Shown here: one piece after another, positions 1-8,679 of the stretch | How the letters are laid out: every line of letters starts with the position of its first letter | Position numbering within the stretch: the stretch's first letter is position 1 | Assembly (NCBI RefSeq): GCF_001399685.1 | Contig: NZ_JTHN01000127.1 | Location: 1-46,310 of the forward strand | DNA length: 46,310 nt | Origin: Paenibacillus sp. A3 | GTDB taxonomy: Bacteria > Bacillota > Bacilli > Paenibacillales > NBRC-103111 | Direction: 5' to 3' | Program-made: the position numbers and the translations under genes | Notes under the pieces: model-generated | Told to the model about the DNA's origin: nothing | The model's database searches: none | Seen by the model: only the letters and a program-made list of their open reading frames with translations

Positions 1-161
1 GTTCCATCCCACCCCGCACCCCACACGAGGCCGAAAAATCTGCTATATCCATTGTACCTTAAAATCTGGCAATCTCAAAAACTAAAAAAGAGGAATGATT
101 TCCCTAAAGCTAGACTAGAATAAAAACATAGCCTGCACCCAATCAAGGAAGGAAGATGGAG

Positions 162-392
162 ATGTCGAACCGCCGCATATCGTCCCATCTGGATGAAGTC
201 GCTTGGATCGCCAAGCTCGCGGACCTCAAGGAAGACCATTACCGAAACTCCCTTTTACTGGGAGCCATTCTCGAGCTGCTGCTGGAAAAAGGGCTGCTCA
301 CCGCACAAGAATTAGCCGCCAAAATCCACACGCTGGAGGCGTCCGATCAGTCCACACTACCGACCGGCATTGGCAGTCGTCACCGACATTAA
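162..392 (+). CDS. Small hypothetical protein
   Basis: I do not recognise this protein of about 76 residues. Its middle is amphipathic and probably helical, rich in Leu, Ala and Glu (around SLLLGAILELLLEKGLLTA), and the tail is short and His/Arg-rich. There is no signal peptide or clear membrane segment. Two ATGs lie close together at 156 and 162. The Shine-Dalgarno-like AGGAAGG at 146-152 is better spaced for the second, so I start there. It is divergent in orientation from most of the left half and converges with walJ (stop at 594). No terminator is visible after it. Being an isolated small gene on the lagging side, it may not be expressed; coding status is moderately supported by the ribosome site and the ordered helical pattern. 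Confidence 0.5.
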   Translation: MSNRRISSHLDEVAWIAKLADLKEDHYRNSLLLGAILELLLEKGLLTAQELAAKIHTLEASDQSTLPTGIGSRHRH

Positions 393-593
393 GGCCGTAC
401 GCCGCGGATCGCCGAAAAACAGAGCTTTCCCAGCACGCTATCAGCAAGCTTCACTTGAGTCGCGTCAAAGCCGCTCCTGCGATTCACCATGCGCCATCCT
501 GCTCAGACCGCTTATGTACAGCGCTTAATCCGACCCGATCCTTATTTGCGGCTCCAAAAGCATTCTATCCCCGCTCCCTTGTCCCGGGAACGG
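393..593. other. Non-coding stretch between two convergent genes
   Basis: About 200 bases between the small hypothetical gene and the end of walJ. Open frames cross it on the plus strand, but their translations are Arg/Pro/Ser-rich and look like shadows. No terminator hairpin with a T-run and no repeat was seen. In other Bacillales an HtrA-type protease gene often follows walJ; none is visible here up to the window edge. Confidence 0.4.
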
Positions 594-1397
594 CTAATCG
601 TCCTTCAACACGTCCCACTCCGTCGCCCGGTCATGATACGTGTCCATCAGCTTGGCGCGGTGATCGTCCGGAGCGAGCCGCTCCTCTACCATACTATTCA
701 CGGTCAGCCTGGCTAAATCCATCAGGTTATGGTCCCGGCTGAGATGCGCGAGATACACCCGCTTCGTCTTCGCCGTCATCACGTCGACGAGGCCGATCCC
801 GGCCGCTTCGTTGGACAAGTGGCCGACATCGCTCAAGATACGCCGCTTGATGTTCCACGGATACCGGCCCATCCGCAGCATCTCGATATCGTGATTGGAC
901 TCCAGGACGAGCACGTCGCTGTCCTGAATTTTCTCCTTCACCTTGGAGCTCATGTAGCCGAGATCCGTCGCTACGCTCAGCTTTTCTTCCTCGTGATAAA
1001 AGCAATAGCCGACCGGCTCGGCCGCATCGTGCGAAATGCCGTACGATTCCACCTGCAGCGAGCCGAATTCGAGCATTTCCCCCGTCTTCATCACGCAGCG
1101 GTTCTCCTCCGCAATCTCGCCGATTTGCCGGTCGAGCTCGGCCCATGTCTTCTCATTGGCATAGACGGGCAAGTCGTATTTGCGCGCAACCGCGCCCAGC
1201 CCTTTAATATGATCGGCATGCTCGTGCGTCACCACAATCGCATCCAACTCGCTGGCCGACATGCCCCGTTCCTTCAACAGCTGATCTATCTTTTTCGCGC
1301 TGAGCCCGGCGTCGATCAGCACTTTGCCCTCCTCCGTCGCAACGACCGTGGCGTTGCCCGTCGAGCCGCTGCCCAGCACACAAAACCGTATCCCCAT
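594..1397 (-). CDS. walJ: WalJ/YycJ metallo-beta-lactamase-fold hydrolase
   Basis: A 267-residue protein of the MBL-fold hydrolase family, last gene of the walRKHIJ operon. The zinc-binding signature THEHADH is at residues 57-63 (His58, His60, Asp62, His63), after an N-terminal GSGSTGN turn. YycJ/WalJ homologues are cytoplasmic 5'-exonuclease-like metalloenzymes linked to coordination of replication with wall metabolism; the substrate is uncertain. The ATG at 1397 is preferred to an upstream TTG at 1403, because AAGGAG lies 8 bases before the ATG but only 2 before the TTG. It follows walI closely, and the Shine-Dalgarno site lies just past the walI stop. Family assignment is secure; the physiological role is inferred from family knowledge. 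Confidence 0.93.
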   Translation of the reverse strand: MGIRFCVLGSGSTGNATVVATEEGKVLIDAGLSAKKIDQLLKERGMSASELDAIVVTHEHADHIKGLGAVARKYDLPVYANEKTWAELDRQIGEIAEENRCVMKTGEMLEFGSLQVESYGISHDAAEPVGYCFYHEEEKLSVATDLGYMSSKVKEKIQDSDVLVLESNHDIEMLRMGRYPWNIKRRILSDVGHLSNEAAGIGLVDVMTAKTKRVYLAHLSRDHNLMDLARLTVNSMVEERLAPDDHRAKLMDTYHDRATEWDVLKDD

Positions 1398-1417
1398 GTT
1401 CAAAACTCCTTAGCCGC

Positions 1418-2164
1418 TTACTTTTTGCTCTTCTGCGGCCCTTCCACCGCACCGTTCAAAGCATGAACGTAGTACACGTCTCCGTCTGCATTCCCCAGCG
1501 ACACCCGCCAGGACGGCCACATATTCAGCGTCTGCGAATTGTACACCTGTCCGTGATACCCGAGCCGTACGCTCGTAATGACCGCTCCCGACGGCAGATA
1601 GTTCTCGATCAGACTCCGCAAAGCGATGTAGGCGGTAATGACCTTCTGTTCCTTCTGCTGCCCGTCGGACTGCACTTCCACATAACCTTGCTGGTAGGAG
1701 GTGACTTGCCCGTTTTTCTCGAACAGTCTCAACTGCACGTCGAACATCGGAAGCGTGCCGTACAACTGGTGGAACACATAAGTACCGCCAAGACTCGTCA
1801 TCGGATCGAATTGGTACGACTCGATCTTCGGAATCCCCGTTCTCGCCAAGAGCTCCCGGAACGAGCCCTTACTGATCAACGGATCGAATTTGAACGGCGC
1901 CGCCAGCGGCACCGCCTTCTCCGGATTGAAGTTATCGTCGAACCGGACGACAATCTCCCGCAGCTTCGGCACATCCTTCGGAATATCCGGCGGCACTTGT
2001 ATATTTTTGCTCTTCGACAGCCTTTGAATCTCCTCCGCCGCTCCGATCGCGTTCGCTTCCAGATCGAGAAGGTCCGCACGGCTGGACCACAGCTGGATGC
2101 CGAGCACCACGTTCAGCAGCAGGAAGGACAATATCAATATCGTTTTAGCCCGTCCCCATTCCAC
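1418..2164 (-). CDS. walI: WalI/YycI regulator of the WalRK system
   Basis: A 248-residue protein with one N-terminal transmembrane helix (about residues 5-27, ILILSFLLLNVVLGIQLW) and an extracytoplasmic YycI domain. In B. subtilis YycI and YycH contact WalK in the membrane and restrain its activity; the same role is inferred here. The longer open frame reaches 2233, but the GTG at 2164 has a very good site, TAAGGAGGA, whose TAA is also the walH stop (2178-2180), so the genes are coupled. The protein begins VEWGRAKTIL, which fits the family. The C-terminus ends in a lysine tail. Confidence 0.9.
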   Translation of the reverse strand: MEWGRAKTILILSFLLLNVVLGIQLWSSRADLLDLEANAIGAAEEIQRLSKSKNIQVPPDIPKDVPKLREIVVRFDDNFNPEKAVPLAAPFKFDPLISKGSFRELLARTGIPKIESYQFDPMTSLGGTYVFHQLYGTLPMFDVQLRLFEKNGQVTSYQQGYVEVQSDGQQKEQKVITAYIALRSLIENYLPSGAVITSVRLGYHGQVYNSQTLNMWPSWRVSLGNADGDVYYVHALNGAVEGPQKSKK

Positions 2165-2177
2165 GCCGGCATCCTCC

Positions 2178-3461
2178 TTAGTCCAAAAATTCGTACGTGC
2201 CGTCTTGAAGCTCGGCCACCCAAGCCGGAACAAGCATCATCGCCTGCTCCGTCACGACCATACGGTAAGCCGGGAAGATCGAATACACCCGCTCCTTTTT
2301 AGCGAATGCAGCCAGCTTCTGCTCCAGCGGCTCTCCGCCCGCCAGCTGCACCTCGGTACGGACGGCGCTTCGGAAATCGGGAGTCATCAGCGAACGCTCG
2401 TAGCTGGCTACGATGCCCTTTTGCAACGAAATTCTCATAAAACCCGTATTCTCGTTCCGCGTATTGATGACCGGATACGAATCATAGTACTGCCGGAACA
2501 CATACTGCTGATTGCCCGGCAGCAGCCGCTGCGGCACCTTTTGCACCCCGTACTTGCCGTTCCATCCCCCATGCTGGTTGATGAACTGCACGGCCGACAA
2601 CAGGCTCTCGCGCAAATCGACCTTGCTGCTCTCCGTCGCGGCCACCGGATCGGTATACGTCATCCAGTGCTGCTCGTTTCTCAGCTTCAGCCCGCGTTTC
2701 CCGTCCGTGTAAATCTCCGAGCCGTCCCGCTCCGTCACATTGCGCGTCAGCGTCGGATCGACAAAAAACGTGCGCTTCAATTGATCCGCCGTAAACTGCG
2801 TGTACGTCATCTTAAAGCTCGGGATCGCCAGCGGCTTCATCGGCAAATAATAGTCCCCGGCCATCGGCTTGTAAGGGGTGAACGTTTCGTCCGCCTGCAC
2901 GAACTTCTCGATGTCCTTCACCGTAAAATCGGCTTTGATCGCTTCGTATACCGTATTCGCCGTATCTGTAAACAGAATCGCTCTGACCTCGTTCGTATCC
3001 TTGGCAAAAATCCAAATGCGAGTAATCAGGTCGTTCTCGCCCTGCAGATCGCCCTTCAGCTGCATGACCTCCTGGAGAACGTTCATCGGCAGCCCGTCGC
3101 GGAACCGGATCTCGACTCCCTGCTGCTTATTCCGTGCATCGTCCCAGTTAATGCCGAGCGAAGTGACGCTCGTCTTCCGGAACCCTTCCAAAAACCGCTG
3201 CTTCAAAATCTCCATCACTTCATTGTACTTCACGGTATTCGGGTAGAGCACCGTATGCTGCTGATTGCCCAGGTGCAGCACCAGTTGGTCCGGAAACAGC
3301 ATATCCTTCAGGGAAGCATGGGTACCGAGGATGTCGGTTTTCACGTATTCCTCCGGTTTGACCGGGTCGAATTTCGGGTAGCTGTAAGCCAGCAGGTAGC
3401 TTTGCAGCAGACTGAGCAGCACCAGCAGCGTCAGCGCGGCGGTTTTCAGTTTCTCGATCAT
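2178..3461 (-). CDS. walH: WalH/YycH regulator of the WalRK system
   Basis: A 427-residue YycH-family protein with an N-terminal membrane anchor (about residues 7-27, rich in Leu) and a long extracytoplasmic domain. With WalI it is expected to form a membrane complex with WalK that tunes the essential wall-homeostasis kinase. The ATG at 3461 overlaps the walK stop by four bases (ATGA), and AGGAGG lies inside the end of walK, so translation is probably coupled. Length is close to the usual 450 residues. Assignment rests on sequence character plus operon position directly after walK. Confidence 0.92.
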   Translation of the reverse strand: MIEKLKTAALTLLVLLSLLQSYLLAYSYPKFDPVKPEEYVKTDILGTHASLKDMLFPDQLVLHLGNQQHTVLYPNTVKYNEVMEILKQRFLEGFRKTSVTSLGINWDDARNKQQGVEIRFRDGLPMNVLQEVMQLKGDLQGENDLITRIWIFAKDTNEVRAILFTDTANTVYEAIKADFTVKDIEKFVQADETFTPYKPMAGDYYLPMKPLAIPSFKMTYTQFTADQLKRTFFVDPTLTRNVTERDGSEIYTDGKRGLKLRNEQHWMTYTDPVAATESSKVDLRESLLSAVQFINQHGGWNGKYGVQKVPQRLLPGNQQYVFRQYYDSYPVINTRNENTGFMRISLQKGIVASYERSLMTPDFRSAVRTEVQLAGGEPLEQKLAAFAKKERVYSIFPAYRMVVTEQAMMLVPAWVAELQDGTYEFLD

Positions 3462-5302
3462 ACGGCCGCCTCCTCCTGTTGATACGGCAGCGTGAACGTC
3501 ACCCGCGTCCCTTGCCCGAGCTCCGACTCCAATTGAATGGTGCCGCCGTGCGCCTTCACTATTTCCCGGGCAATCGACAAGCCAAGTCCGGTCCCGCCCA
3601 TACTGCGGGAACGGGCTTTATCTACCCGGTAGAAGCGTTCGAAGATCCGGCTCAAATCTTTGCGCGGAATCCCGATGCCGTTATCCTGAACGGAAATTTC
3701 CAGCACGGAGGATTCTCTCCGGCCCGCGTGAATGCGGATATGTCCGCCCTCCGGCGTATATTTGATCGCATTAGAGACCAGGTTGTCGAGCACTTGGTCG
3801 ATCCGGTCGCGGTCCAGCATAATTTCGTCTACGTGCTTCTCGACGTCGATTTCAATGGCGATCATGCGCTGCTCCAGTTGAAAAGAGAAACGGTCCGCCA
3901 CTTCCTCAAGCATCTCGGTTACATCCGTCGTTTCCTTGCTGATAATCGCCTGCTTCGAATCGAGTCGGGACAACTGCAGCAGGTCCGTGACGAGCCGGAT
4001 CATCCGCTCCGTTTCGTTCCTTGCGACATTGACAAACTTGCCCGCAAGCTGCGGCTCTTCCAGGGCCCCGTCCTCCAGCGCTTCGAGATAGCTCTTGATC
4101 GTCGTAAGCGGCGTCCGCAGCTCGTGCGATACGTTCGCTACGAATTCCCGGCGCGCTTGTTCGAGCTTCTCCTGTCCGGTGACATCCTGCAGCACCGCAA
4201 TCGTCCCGGCGGAGCCTTTGCCCTTGCTGTGAATCGTCGTATACGTCACTTTGACGAACAGCGGCTCTTCCTCGGCCTCATGATACAGATGCAGCATCGT
4301 CGAATGATCTTCCGTGCCTTCCAGCACCTGCATCTTCTCCTGTGGCATCCCGAGCAGTTCGCCAAGCGGCATCCCGAGCGTCGTATCCTCGTTGACCTGC
4401 AGGATCTGCTTCGCCCGCCGATTGATCACGATGATGCGCCCATGATCGTCTGTGGCGATCAGCCCGTCGTTCATGTTGGACAAGATCGAGGCGAGCTTTT
4501 CCTTCTCCTCTTCGTTCAGCGATAACGCCTCGCGCAGCCGCTCCATCATAAAATTAAATGTATTGCCGAGCTGACCGATCTCGTCCTCGCCCATCACCCG
4601 GATTTTTTCCTCGTATTCGTACCGGCCTTCGGCTACGGCCGTAGCCTGTCTCGTAATGGCCTTAATCGGGTTTGTAATCGTAGACGACAAAATCACGCCG
4701 AGACCCGCCGTAAGCGCGAGCGCGATTAACGTACCGGAGATGAAGAAGTTGTTGATCTGGGTCAGCGTTTTGTAGACATCGTCCATCGAAGCAATGATGT
4801 ATACGGCGCCGAGCACCTTGACGCCCGAGCCGATCGGCTTAGCAATAATGATTTTGCGGACGCCGTCGAAGTCGGTGAACAGACGCTGGTTATCCTTAAT
4901 CCCCTGCAGCGCCCGCGTCACTTCGGTCTGCGTATTTTTACTGTTCACGACCGATTGGTTCATCGGCCTTGTCGTCGTAAGCACGACACCGTTCGCATCG
5001 ATAATCTGGATTTCCGCTTTGCTCGTCGCGAAGAGGCTGTTTACAAAATCGTTCAGATCGGCATACGATTTTTTGGTCGTATCCGAGTTTTTATTTTCCT
5101 GATTTTCCGTCAGGTATGTCTCCGCATACTGCGCAAGCAGCTGCGCCTGGGAGTTCCGGTTCTCGATAAACTCGTTCTTGAGCGACGTTTCCAGCGTCTT
5201 AATAAAATAAACCCCGATGAGCTGGAGCGCGACCAAAATCAACAGCAAATAAATAACAATCAGCTTGGCTTGAATCGATTGGAAGAAACGGATCGGTTTC
5301 AT
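3458..5302 (-). CDS. walK: WalK sensor histidine kinase
   Basis: A 614-residue two-component kinase of the essential WalRK pair. Transmembrane helices are at about 13-34 and 185-207, with an extracytoplasmic sensor between them. HAMP follows at about 208-260, then a PAS domain at about 268-375. The HisKA dimerisation domain carries the phosphorylated His393 (ANVSHELRTPL). The HATPase_c domain shows an N-box near Asn511, DNGIGIP at 540-546 and GGTGLGL at 569-575. This is the full WalK architecture. In the family it senses wall status, apparently through D,L-endopeptidase products, and phosphorylates WalR. It starts 15 bases after walR, with AGAGG before the ATG, and overlaps walH by four bases. 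Confidence 0.97.
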   Translation of the reverse strand: MKPIRFFQSIQAKLIVIYLLLILVALQLIGVYFIKTLETSLKNEFIENRNSQAQLLAQYAETYLTENQENKNSDTTKKSYADLNDFVNSLFATSKAEIQIIDANGVVLTTTRPMNQSVVNSKNTQTEVTRALQGIKDNQRLFTDFDGVRKIIIAKPIGSGVKVLGAVYIIASMDDVYKTLTQINNFFISGTLIALALTAGLGVILSSTITNPIKAITRQATAVAEGRYEYEEKIRVMGEDEIGQLGNTFNFMMERLREALSLNEEEKEKLASILSNMNDGLIATDDHGRIIVINRRAKQILQVNEDTTLGMPLGELLGMPQEKMQVLEGTEDHSTMLHLYHEAEEEPLFVKVTYTTIHSKGKGSAGTIAVLQDVTGQEKLEQARREFVANVSHELRTPLTTIKSYLEALEDGALEEPQLAGKFVNVARNETERMIRLVTDLLQLSRLDSKQAIISKETTDVTEMLEEVADRFSFQLEQRMIAIEIDVEKHVDEIMLDRDRIDQVLDNLVSNAIKYTPEGGHIRIHAGRRESSVLEISVQDNGIGIPRKDLSRIFERFYRVDKARSRSMGGTGLGLSIAREIVKAHGGTIQLESELGQGTRVTFTLPYQQEEAAV

Positions 5303-5317
5303 CGGCTCGGCCTCTGC

Positions 5318-6055
5318 TTAGTAGCCGCCGGCGCTTGCTTTCGAATTGCGCATCATGTACCCGAGTCCGCGCCGGGTAATAATATACTCCGGACGGCTCG
5401 GATCGTCCTCCAGCTTCTCGCGCAGTCTGCGGATCGTCACGTCGACCGTCCGCACATCGCCAAAATATTCGAAGCCCCACACCGCTTGAAGCAGATGCTC
5501 GCGCGTCATGACTTTGCCGCTGTTCTTGGCCATGTACTGCACCAGCTCGAATTCCCGGTGCGTCAGATCGAGCGGAACGTCGTCCTTATACACGACATAC
5601 ATGTCCGTATCGATAAACAAGCTCTGGATGCGCAGCCCTTGCCGGGCTTCCTCTTCGTTCGGCTGCGCTTGCGCTGCCGCCGGCATCGCCGATTTCGTAT
5701 GACGGCGCAAATGCGCTTTCACCCGGGCCAGCAGCTCGCGCGTGCCGAACGGCTTCGTCACGTAATCGTCGGCTCCAAGCTCCAACCCGAGCACCTTGTC
5801 AATTTCGTTATCCTTGGCCGTCAGCATGATGATCGGCGTATTCAGCTTCACGCGCACCTCCCGGCAGACGTCCATACCGTCCTTGACCGGCAGCATCAGG
5901 TCGAGCAAAATCAGGTCCGGGTCTTCGGAATAGGCAAGATCCACGGCCGCTGCACCGTCATAGGCGCAGATGACCTCGTGGCCTTCTTTTTCCAAGTTGA
6001 ATTTCAATATATCCGCAATCGGCTGTTCATCGTCGACGACGAGAATTTTGGCCAT
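5318..6055 (-). CDS. walR: WalR response regulator
   Basis: A 245-residue OmpR/PhoB-type regulator. The receiver domain (1-120) has the acidic pair Asp8-Asp9, the phospho-acceptor Asp52 (LLDLMLP) and the conserved Lys in MLTAKD. A winged-helix DNA-binding domain follows (about 150-240). The linker between them is longer than in B. subtilis and is rich in Ala, Gln and Glu. WalR activates wall hydrolase genes. The longer frame starts at 6091, but the ATG at 6055 opens with the family's usual [10 protein letters not shown] and has AGGCGGT eight bases upstream. It heads the five-gene wal operon, with a probable sigma-A promoter at 6153-6182. Confidence 0.97.
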   Translation of the reverse strand: MAKILVVDDEQPIADILKFNLEKEGHEVICAYDGAAAVDLAYSEDPDLILLDLMLPVKDGMDVCREVRVKLNTPIIMLTAKDNEIDKVLGLELGADDYVTKPFGTRELLARVKAHLRRHTKSAMPAAAQAQPNEEEARQGLRIQSLFIDTDMYVVYKDDVPLDLTHREFELVQYMAKNSGKVMTREHLLQAVWGFEYFGDVRTVDVTIRRLREKLEDDPSRPEYIITRRGLGYMMRNSKASAGGY

Positions 6056-6152
6056 GCTTCGTTCACCGCCTGTCAGAGACTCGCGTTGCATCCGTACTAC
6101 GCTCCTTGCTTCGCGCCGCCGAATGTCAACGATATCCTATCCATGGTAAGCT

Positions 6153-6182
6153 ATTCTATTATTTTACCACATCCTGAAGCAA
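6153..6182 (-). promoter_or_regulatory. Probable sigma-A promoter of the wal operon
   Basis: On the minus strand TTGCTT (6177-6182) and TAGAAT (6153-6158) are 18 bases apart. The -35 overlaps the T-run of the terminator of the upstream peptidase gene. The implied leader is about 90 bases. The assignment is by consensus only. Confidence 0.5.
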
Positions 6183-6218
6183 AAAGAGACACGGAAGCCC
6201 AGGTTTCCTGCGACTTCC
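6181..6218 (-). terminator. Terminator of the M23 peptidase gene
   Basis: Read on the minus strand, an imperfect hairpin (GGAAG paired with CTTCC, with an inner CAGG/CCTG stem) is followed within a few bases by CTCTTTTTG. It lies about 25 bases after the peptidase stop codon. Confidence 0.6.
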
Positions 6219-6243
6219 ATGCCCCTCTATCTCTCTAAACGTC

Positions 6244-7815
6244 TTATTGGTTCAAATACTTGAGCGGATTTTCCGGCGTTTCGCCCTTTTGTACCTCGAA
6301 GTGCAGATGCACGCCTGTCGAATTTCCGGTGCTGCCCATATAACCGATCTTATCGCCCTTCTCGACGATCTTGCCGACGCTCGTATTGATTTGGCTCAAA
6401 TGGCCATACAGCGTGCGGTAGCCGTTCATATGGTCGATGATAATGCAGTTGCCGTATCCGCTTTTCTCGCCGGCAAACACGACTTTGCCGTTATCCGACG
6501 CCATGATGTTGCGGTTGCCCGTCAAATCAACACCTTTATGGAACGCGCCCCAACGGGTGCCGAATGTGCTGGAAATCGATGCCGACAGGACCGGCCAAGC
6601 GAATTTGCCCGTTCCTTCGCCTTTGATTACTTTGGTGCCTTTCTTCACGACGGCTTTGACCGGCTGTTGAACGATCTCTTCGCTTAAGACCGTCTCCGCC
6701 TCGAGCAGGCCGTTTACTTTCGTAAGCTGAAAGGTCATTTTCTTGAGACCGTTCTTGCCGGGACTCAATACCTCGGACTCGCCGAGACGCATGTTGTCAT
6801 CCTGCTTGACTTCGGTCTCGTAGGCGATCTCTTGATTTTCCACCACTTTTTCGACCGTCCGCACGGCAAGCGTCGGCTTCAGAACCGTCAAGTCGAGCTG
6901 CTGGCCGACTTTGATCATATCGTCGGTGATCGTGGGATTGTTCTGATAAATGACCTGCTTCGGTATATTCAGCTTCTGTGCGATACATGAGACGCAGTCG
7001 CCCTTCTCCACCGTATACTTCGTCGGCTGAGCATCGCCGGTTTCCAGCTTTTTGCGCAGGTCCTCCGGATTCACCAGCTGCTTCGGCTCGATCTTCACTT
7101 CCTGAAGATCGACCTTTTGCATGAAGTCCGCTTTTTGCAGCTCCGTTTGCACCGGTGTACCGGCCGCGGGCGACGCCGACAAGATGCTTACGCGCCCCGA
7201 CGTCTTCTTCGTTTGCATGGATGCGATCGCATTGTTCTTGATTTGGTCCAATACCGTCTTCGCCGCTGCTTCGTCCTTCACGATCCCCATCGGCTTGCCG
7301 TCCACGATAAGCTGCACACCGACCGGGTACGAGGAGAAATAGCCGCCGAGCTTATCGAGCACGGCTTGATCCTCCGTATTGTGATTGAAAACCCTTTCAG
7401 GGGTTAATTCGAGCTTCGGTTCGGTAACGACCATCCGAAGATCGGACTCGCTCTTGGACAACTGTTCCCGCTTCTTTTGTTTATATTCCTCGACCTTGGA
7501 AGGATCGGATACGATTCCGATCAGATCTCCGTTCGCATACACCTGATAATAATCCTTCATATTGGCTTCAACCAATTCATGTCCGCTAACAACAACCGCC
7601 GCCATCAAGCCTAACGCAGAGACCGATTTAATAACCATCCATTTATGTAAAATGATTCGGTTTTTCATCCGTTCAAGCGCTGTCGCTCCCGGTACTTCCG
7701 ACACCGCCGCTGGCTTTACGCTTTCATCCAAGCTATTCGACCGATCCGCAGACCTTGGAGTGCGAAGCTTGTCCAACAGGCCTTTGAGTCGATCCGCTCC
7801 TTTGAAAAATTTCAT
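6244..7815 (-). CDS. M23 family cell-wall peptidase with LysM and G5 domains
   Basis: A 523-residue exported, membrane-anchored endopeptidase. A cytoplasmic basic N-terminus (about 1-55) precedes one transmembrane helix (about 58-78). Then come a long extracytoplasmic region, a LysM module around YTVEKGD...NNPTITDDMIKVGQQL, a G5-like domain (VEKVVENQEIAYETEVK...) and the C-terminal M23 domain. Zinc ligands are His426 and Asp430 (HKGVD) and His505 (HLHFEV), with catalytic His472 (YGHLS) also present, so the enzyme should be active on peptide cross-bridges. Its place directly upstream of walR fits a wall-remodelling role. I found no convincing WalR box upstream. A good AAGGAG site precedes the ATG. 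Confidence 0.9.
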   Translation of the reverse strand: MKFFKGADRLKGLLDKLRTPRSADRSNSLDESVKPAAVSEVPGATALERMKNRIILHKWMVIKSVSALGLMAAVVVSGHELVEANMKDYYQVYANGDLIGIVSDPSKVEEYKQKKREQLSKSESDLRMVVTEPKLELTPERVFNHNTEDQAVLDKLGGYFSSYPVGVQLIVDGKPMGIVKDEAAAKTVLDQIKNNAIASMQTKKTSGRVSILSASPAAGTPVQTELQKADFMQKVDLQEVKIEPKQLVNPEDLRKKLETGDAQPTKYTVEKGDCVSCIAQKLNIPKQVIYQNNPTITDDMIKVGQQLDLTVLKPTLAVRTVEKVVENQEIAYETEVKQDDNMRLGESEVLSPGKNGLKKMTFQLTKVNGLLEAETVLSEEIVQQPVKAVVKKGTKVIKGEGTGKFAWPVLSASISSTFGTRWGAFHKGVDLTGNRNIMASDNGKVVFAGEKSGYGNCIIIDHMNGYRTLYGHLSQINTSVGKIVEKGDKIGYMGSTGNSTGVHLHFEVQKGETPENPLKYLNQ

Positions 7816-8123
7816 TTTCTTCTCCTTTTAAGCCGTTTTTTGCCGCATTCGAACCTCAGCTTCCCTCGGTCTTAAGACCGACGGATGCGATGCTTCTCCT
7901 GATGACACGTTTCTTCTCTCTAAGTCTATAGTCTCATGTTGTCTGGGTGTACGTTCTCAGGTTCGCTTACGATGTGCACATAAAAACACTAAAAAAAGGG
8001 ACAATAACCCAAAGGGTAAAAAACTACTTTATAAATTTACCACAATAACTTTACCCATTTCAACAAAATCGTATCTTATCCCACATTTCAGCGGAGAAAT
8101 TGACAGGAGTGTGAAGACAATCG
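7816..8123. promoter_or_regulatory. Divergent intergenic region with hairpins in the peptidase leader
   Basis: This 308-base AT-rich gap separates two divergent genes. It contains a perfect 16-base palindrome TCGGTCTTAAGACCGA (7866-7881). It also has a longer-range pair, CGAACCTCAG (7850-7859) with CTCAGGTTCG (7956-7965), which can pair at 9 of 10 positions and would enclose the palindrome in the peptidase mRNA leader. A short direct repeat TTTACC occurs at 8036-8041 and 8050-8055. A weak sigma-A-like TTGAAA/TAAATT pair lies on the minus strand. No known riboswitch consensus was recognised; the c-di-AMP (ydaO) motifs were looked for and not found. Confidence 0.4.
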
Positions 8124-8390
8124 ATGGAAAATTTTACGGCGGCTTTCCGAAGCGAACATGACCTGCAGCAAGCCGTAGATGCGCTGCGCAAGCAGGGCGT
8201 CGTCGATCTCCAGATCGAGCCGGGTGCAGCAGAACCGCATCAGCCGATGCCAATGTCCCTTCTGGGTGGCGGACTATCTCATTTGTCAATAGCCGAAAGT
8301 CCCGGCGGCTTGCTGCAGGTCGTTGTCGAATCATCGCGAATTCGACAAGCCGAAGACACGGTGACCCGCTTCGGGGGATCGATTGAATAG
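8124..8390 (+). CDS. Small hypothetical protein, 88 residues
   Basis: I do not recognise this protein. The N-terminus (FRSEHDLQQAVDALRKQGVVDLQIEP) and the C-terminus (LLQVVVESSRIRQAEDTVTRFGGSIE) read like two beta-alpha units of a small ferredoxin-like or stress-protein fold. They are joined by a flexible Pro/Met/Gly-rich segment. No signal peptide or membrane helix is seen. The ATG at 8124 is the first start after an in-frame stop at 8112-8114. AGGAG at 8105-8109 is 14 bases away, a long spacing that suggests modest translation. It is divergent from the M23 gene and convergent with the 228-residue protein gene across a bidirectional terminator interrupted by an inverted-repeat element. Confidence 0.65.
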   Translation: MENFTAAFRSEHDLQQAVDALRKQGVVDLQIEPGAAEPHQPMPMSLLGGGLSHLSIAESPGGLLQVVVESSRIRQAEDTVTRFGGSIE

Positions 8391-8414
8391 AGGTAAACTG
8401 AACGAGGCAAAAAT

Positions 8415-8450
8415 AAACGCCCTGCGTATGTCAGGGCGTTTGAGCTTGTT
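8415..8450 (-). terminator. Left copy of the duplicated terminator hairpin
   Basis: A ten-base stem AAACGCCCTG / CAGGGCGTTT with a seven-base loop (8425-8431). On the minus strand it is followed by ATTTTTG, so it can stop leftward transcripts. It is identical to the hairpin at 8647-8673. Confidence 0.6.
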
Positions 8451-8646
8451 GAGAAACCCGCTTCGCGTATAAAATTCTCTGCATACGACGGTGGGGTATA
8501 TCCCTCCAGCCGCTCTTGAAACCCGTGAATTTGATTAGAATTAGCGGTATTTTCACGGGTTTCAAAGGCGGACGTAAACTCTTACGGGATATACCCCACC
8601 TCTATTTGGCTGAGATTTTCTACTACTAGGGTTTCTCAACAGCCTG

Positions 8647-8679
8647 AAACGCCCTGCGTATGTCAGGGCGTTTATTTTT
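8647..8679 (+). terminator. Right copy of the duplicated terminator hairpin
   Basis: The same ten-base stem and seven-base loop as the left copy. It is followed on the plus strand by ATTTTTG, so it can stop rightward transcripts from the 88-residue gene. It overlaps the stop codon of the convergent gene (8672-8674). Confidence 0.65.

Noticed and set aside
203..742. Long open frame on the plus strand at the window start
   Set aside because: Its Arg/Pro/Ser-rich translation is a shadow; it overlaps the better supported small gene and the end of walJ.
3560..3575. Noc binding-site-like sequence (14 of 16) in walK
   Set aside because: It encodes the conserved IAREI segment of the kinase, so the match is probably due to coding constraint.
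7816..8123. c-di-AMP riboswitch (ydaO) upstream of the wall peptidase
   Set aside because: None of the conserved ydaO motifs was found in the minus-strand leader.
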